In this document: positions 12,061-13,743 of the stretch, piece after piece
Layout: every line of letters begins with the position of its first letter
How positions within the stretch are numbered: the stretch's first letter is position 1
Source: a bacterium
GTDB taxonomy: Bacteria > Latescibacterota > UBA2968
DNA length: 13,743 nt
Assembly: GCA_027296045.1 (NCBI GenBank)
Contig: JAPUJS010000117.1
Span: 1-13,743, forward strand
Direction of reading: 5' to 3'
Notes under the pieces: model-generated
What the model saw: only the letters and a program-made list of their open reading frames with translations
What the model was told of the DNA's origin: nothing
Databases searched by the model: none
Made by a program: the position numbers and the translations under genes

Positions 12061-13437
12061 ATGGCGAAGACAAATGTGTTGTTTATTATAGTGGACGATT
12101 TGCGACCGCAACTGGGGTGTTATGGGGTGGACTGGGTGCATTCGCCACATATTGATGCGCTTGCAGAAGGCGGGACGGTGTTTGAACGGGCCTATTGCCA
12201 GCAGGCGGTGTGTGCGCCTTCTCGGGCCAGTGTGTTGAGCGGATGCCGGCCGGATACGACGACGATTTTTGATTTGCAGACGCCGCTCCGGTCTGTGATG
12301 CCGGATGTGGTGAGCTTGCCGGAGCACTTTAAGAACAATGGCTATGAAACGGTGTCGATTGGAAAGATTTATCATCACCGAGACGACGATCTGCAGGGAT
12401 GGACCGGGATGCCGATCCAGAATCGCGGCGACTGGATGGGGCGCGGATATCTGACAGATGAGGCGATAGAGATGATCGCCCGGAGAGACGCGGGGCTTCC
12501 GGTGGATGGCTCAGTCCGGCGCGGACTGGGACCGGCATTTGAAGCGGCCGATGTGCCGGACAATGCGTATCAGGATGGGATGGATGCGGATACGGCGATT
12601 GGAGAGTTAAATCGGCTCAAGGATCAGTCGTTTTTTATGGCCCTGGGATTTCACAAGCCCCATTTGCCATTTAATGCGCCAAAAAGCTACTGGGATTTGT
12701 ATGAAGCCGGGACGGTTCCTCTGGCCGAAAATCCTTATGAACCTGAAGGGGTGACCGGATATTCTCTGACAAGTTTTGGCGAATTACGAAACTATTTCGG
12801 GATGCCGAAAGAAGGGCCGGTGCCGGATGACCTCGCCCGGAAACTGGTTCACGGTTATGCGGCCTGTGTGTCGTATATGGACGCTCAAGTAGGGCGCGTT
12901 CTGGCGGAATTGGAGCGTTTGGAACTGGACAAAAATACGGTTGTGATTCTCTGGGGCGACCATGGGTGGAAGCTGGGCGAGCATGGAAGCTGGTGTAAGC
13001 ACACGAATTTCGAGATCGACGCCCACGCGCCTATGTTGATTCGGGCACCTGAGATGAAGGCGGGTCAGCGAACATCTGCGCTGTCAGAATTTGTGGATAT
13101 GTATCCTTCACTTTGCGAATTGTGTGAGATCGAAGTGCCCGGTCATCTGGAAGGAAAAAGCTTTGTGCCACTGCTGGAAGATCCAGGGCGAACGTGGAAA
13201 CGGGCGGCTTTCAGTCAGTATCCAAGGCGTGGAGTGATGGGGTATACGATGCGGACGAATCGATTCAGATATACCGAATGGCAGGATCGCCAGACGGGAG
13301 AAGTGAAAGCCCGAGAGCTGTATGACCACAGTCGGGATGCACAGGAAAATGTGAATGCTGTTGAGAAGGATACGTATGTGAATGCGATTCGGGAGTTGGA
13401 GCCGCTAATGAAGGCAGGATGGCAGGAGTTGATATAA
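12061..13437 (+). CDS. Sulfatase, iduronate-2-sulfatase-like (S1 family)
   Basis: Hydrolyses sulfate esters, probably of a sugar, using a formylglycine made from C51 in the Cys-type motif CAPSR (51-55). The calcium site is D12-D13 (IIVDDLRP) with D300-H301 (WGDHGWKLGEHGSW). K102 and H105 in GKIYH, K199 and H201 in GFHKPHLPF, and K313 complete the pocket. The order and spacing follow human iduronate-2-sulfatase. It has 458 residues. ATG 12061 has GGGAG six bases upstream. There is no signal peptide, and the open frame upstream does not supply one, so it appears cytoplasmic, unlike most polysaccharide sulfatases. It would then act on imported small sulfated sugars. A Cys-type sulfatase needs a formylglycine-generating or anaerobic maturase elsewhere in the genome. 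It is followed by a terminator and a convergent rhamnose isomerase gene. Confidence 0.94.
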   Translation: MAKTNVLFIIVDDLRPQLGCYGVDWVHSPHIDALAEGGTVFERAYCQQAVCAPSRASVLSGCRPDTTTIFDLQTPLRSVMPDVVSLPEHFKNNGYETVSIGKIYHHRDDDLQGWTGMPIQNRGDWMGRGYLTDEAIEMIARRDAGLPVDGSVRRGLGPAFEAADVPDNAYQDGMDADTAIGELNRLKDQSFFMALGFHKPHLPFNAPKSYWDLYEAGTVPLAENPYEPEGVTGYSLTSFGELRNYFGMPKEGPVPDDLARKLVHGYAACVSYMDAQVGRVLAELERLELDKNTVVILWGDHGWKLGEHGSWCKHTNFEIDAHAPMLIRAPEMKAGQRTSALSEFVDMYPSLCELCEIEVPGHLEGKSFVPLLEDPGRTWKRAAFSQYPRRGVMGYTMRTNRFRYTEWQDRQTGEVKARELYDHSRDAQENVNAVEKDTYVNAIRELEPLMKAGWQELI

Positions 13438-13467
13438 GTTTTTCTTCACTCAAACAATTGGATGCAT

Positions 13468-13499
13468 AAAGCCCGTTCTGATTTTTCAGGACGGGCTTT
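13468..13499. terminator. Bidirectional intrinsic terminator between sulfatase and rhamnose isomerase
   Basis: Arms AAAGCCCGTTCTGA (13468-13481) and TCAGGACGGGCTTT (13486-13499) form a 14-bp stem with one T-G wobble and a TTTT loop. The A-run on one side and T-run on the other let it work in both directions, fitting the two convergent genes whose stops lie 31 bases to its left and 11 bases to its right. Confidence 0.85.
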
Positions 13500-13509
13500 G
13501 AGGTTGGGA

Positions 13510-13743
13510 TTATCCGTCCCGATTGGCCAGTACATCCTTTTCGTAAGCCTCCATTTCGTCAATCCAGGAGGTGCCGATCGGTACATCGGCCTTCAGGCAA
13601 AGCATGTCCCAGACGGCGGAGAAGGGCATGGTTTTCATTTCTTCCATCAGGGCCAATTTTTGGGCTCCCTTGCCTTCCAATTCCAGTTCCTGGAGGAAAG
13701 CGGAGGGGTCGACCAGGCCATAGAGGATGGCTTTGCGGGTGGC
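13510..13743 (-). CDS. rhaA: L-rhamnose isomerase, C-terminal 77 residues (partial, runs off right edge)
   Basis: Converts L-rhamnose to L-rhamnulose, the first step of rhamnose catabolism. The minus strand, open from base 13743 to TAA at 13512-13510, encodes the family's C-terminal region: ATRKAILYGLVDPSAFLQEL, then LALMEEMKTMPFSAVWDMLC, PIGTSWIDEMEAYEKDVL and NRDG. This lines up along its whole length with the end of E. coli RhaA as I recall it (KKALLRALLEPTAELRKLE, LPWQAVWEMYC, AYEKEIL). The N-terminal 340 or so residues, including the metal site, lie beyond the window. Codons are C-ending, like aroC on the same strand. Its presence next to a sulfatase suggests use of sulfated rhamnose glycans (inference). 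A related sugar isomerase of the same fold is the main alternative. Confidence 0.85.
   Translation of the reverse strand, partial: ATRKAILYGLVDPSAFLQELELEGKGAQKLALMEEMKTMPFSAVWDMLCLKADVPIGTSWIDEMEAYEKDVLANRDG

Noticed and set aside
1..13743. CRISPR arrays, tRNA genes, insertion sequences, phage genes
   Set aside because: I found no regularly spaced repeats, tRNA cloverleaf patterns, transposase motifs or terminal inverted repeats with target duplications.

Overview
The window carries about a dozen protein genes of a moderately GC-rich, free-living heterotrophic bacterium. Several families stand together: a creatininase-type amidohydrolase, a SelA-fold PLP enzyme, an enolase-superfamily dehydratase, an M20 hydrolase, a LamG protein, an iduronate-sulfatase-like enzyme and L-rhamnose isomerase. 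This mix resembles glycan- and sugar-acid-degrading candidate phyla such as Latescibacterota or Poribacteria. That placement is an inference from family content only. There are no rRNA, tRNA, CRISPR or transposase genes.

Layout. (i) 1-1000, minus strand: the first 197 codons of chorismate synthase (aroC, running off the left edge), preceded by a solitary Phd/YefM-type antitoxin gene. The antitoxin gene has a clear sigma70-type promoter and an 18-bp perfect palindrome at its start site. No toxin gene accompanies it. (ii) 1000-1322: a divergent control region holding a possible gene relic, a G-run cluster and a strong plus-strand promoter (TTGACA-17-TATCTT). (iii) 1323-11180: nine plus-strand genes with short gaps or overlaps: creatininase family, class I fumarase, SelA-like PLP enzyme, secreted LamG protein, enolase-superfamily enzyme, M20 hydrolase, putative lipoprotein and two tandem D-2-hydroxyacid dehydrogenases. 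(iv) 11187-11880, minus strand: a complete AbrB-type antitoxin / Doc toxin pair overlapping by ATGA, with a 26-bp dyad in its promoter. (v) 11940-13437, plus strand: a possible 36-codon membrane microprotein and an iduronate-2-sulfatase-like sulfatase. (vi) 13468-13499: a shared convergent terminator. (vii) 13510-13743, minus strand: the last 77 residues of L-rhamnose isomerase, running off the right edge.

How it may work together. The nine-gene block reads as a catabolic operon. Amide hydrolysis (creatininase fold, M20), water or ammonia elimination (enolase superfamily, SelA-like fold), 2-keto/2-hydroxy acid redox chemistry (two dehydrogenases) and a fumarase step could together degrade an amide-linked or amino-sugar-acid type compound to central metabolites. 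The substrate is unknown. The sulfatase and rhamnose isomerase beside it suggest that sulfated, rhamnose-containing polysaccharide is also used. The plus strand is G-rich over C in every plus-strand block and also across aroC, which is on the other strand. This suggests a strand-level replication skew rather than only gene-level codon preference.
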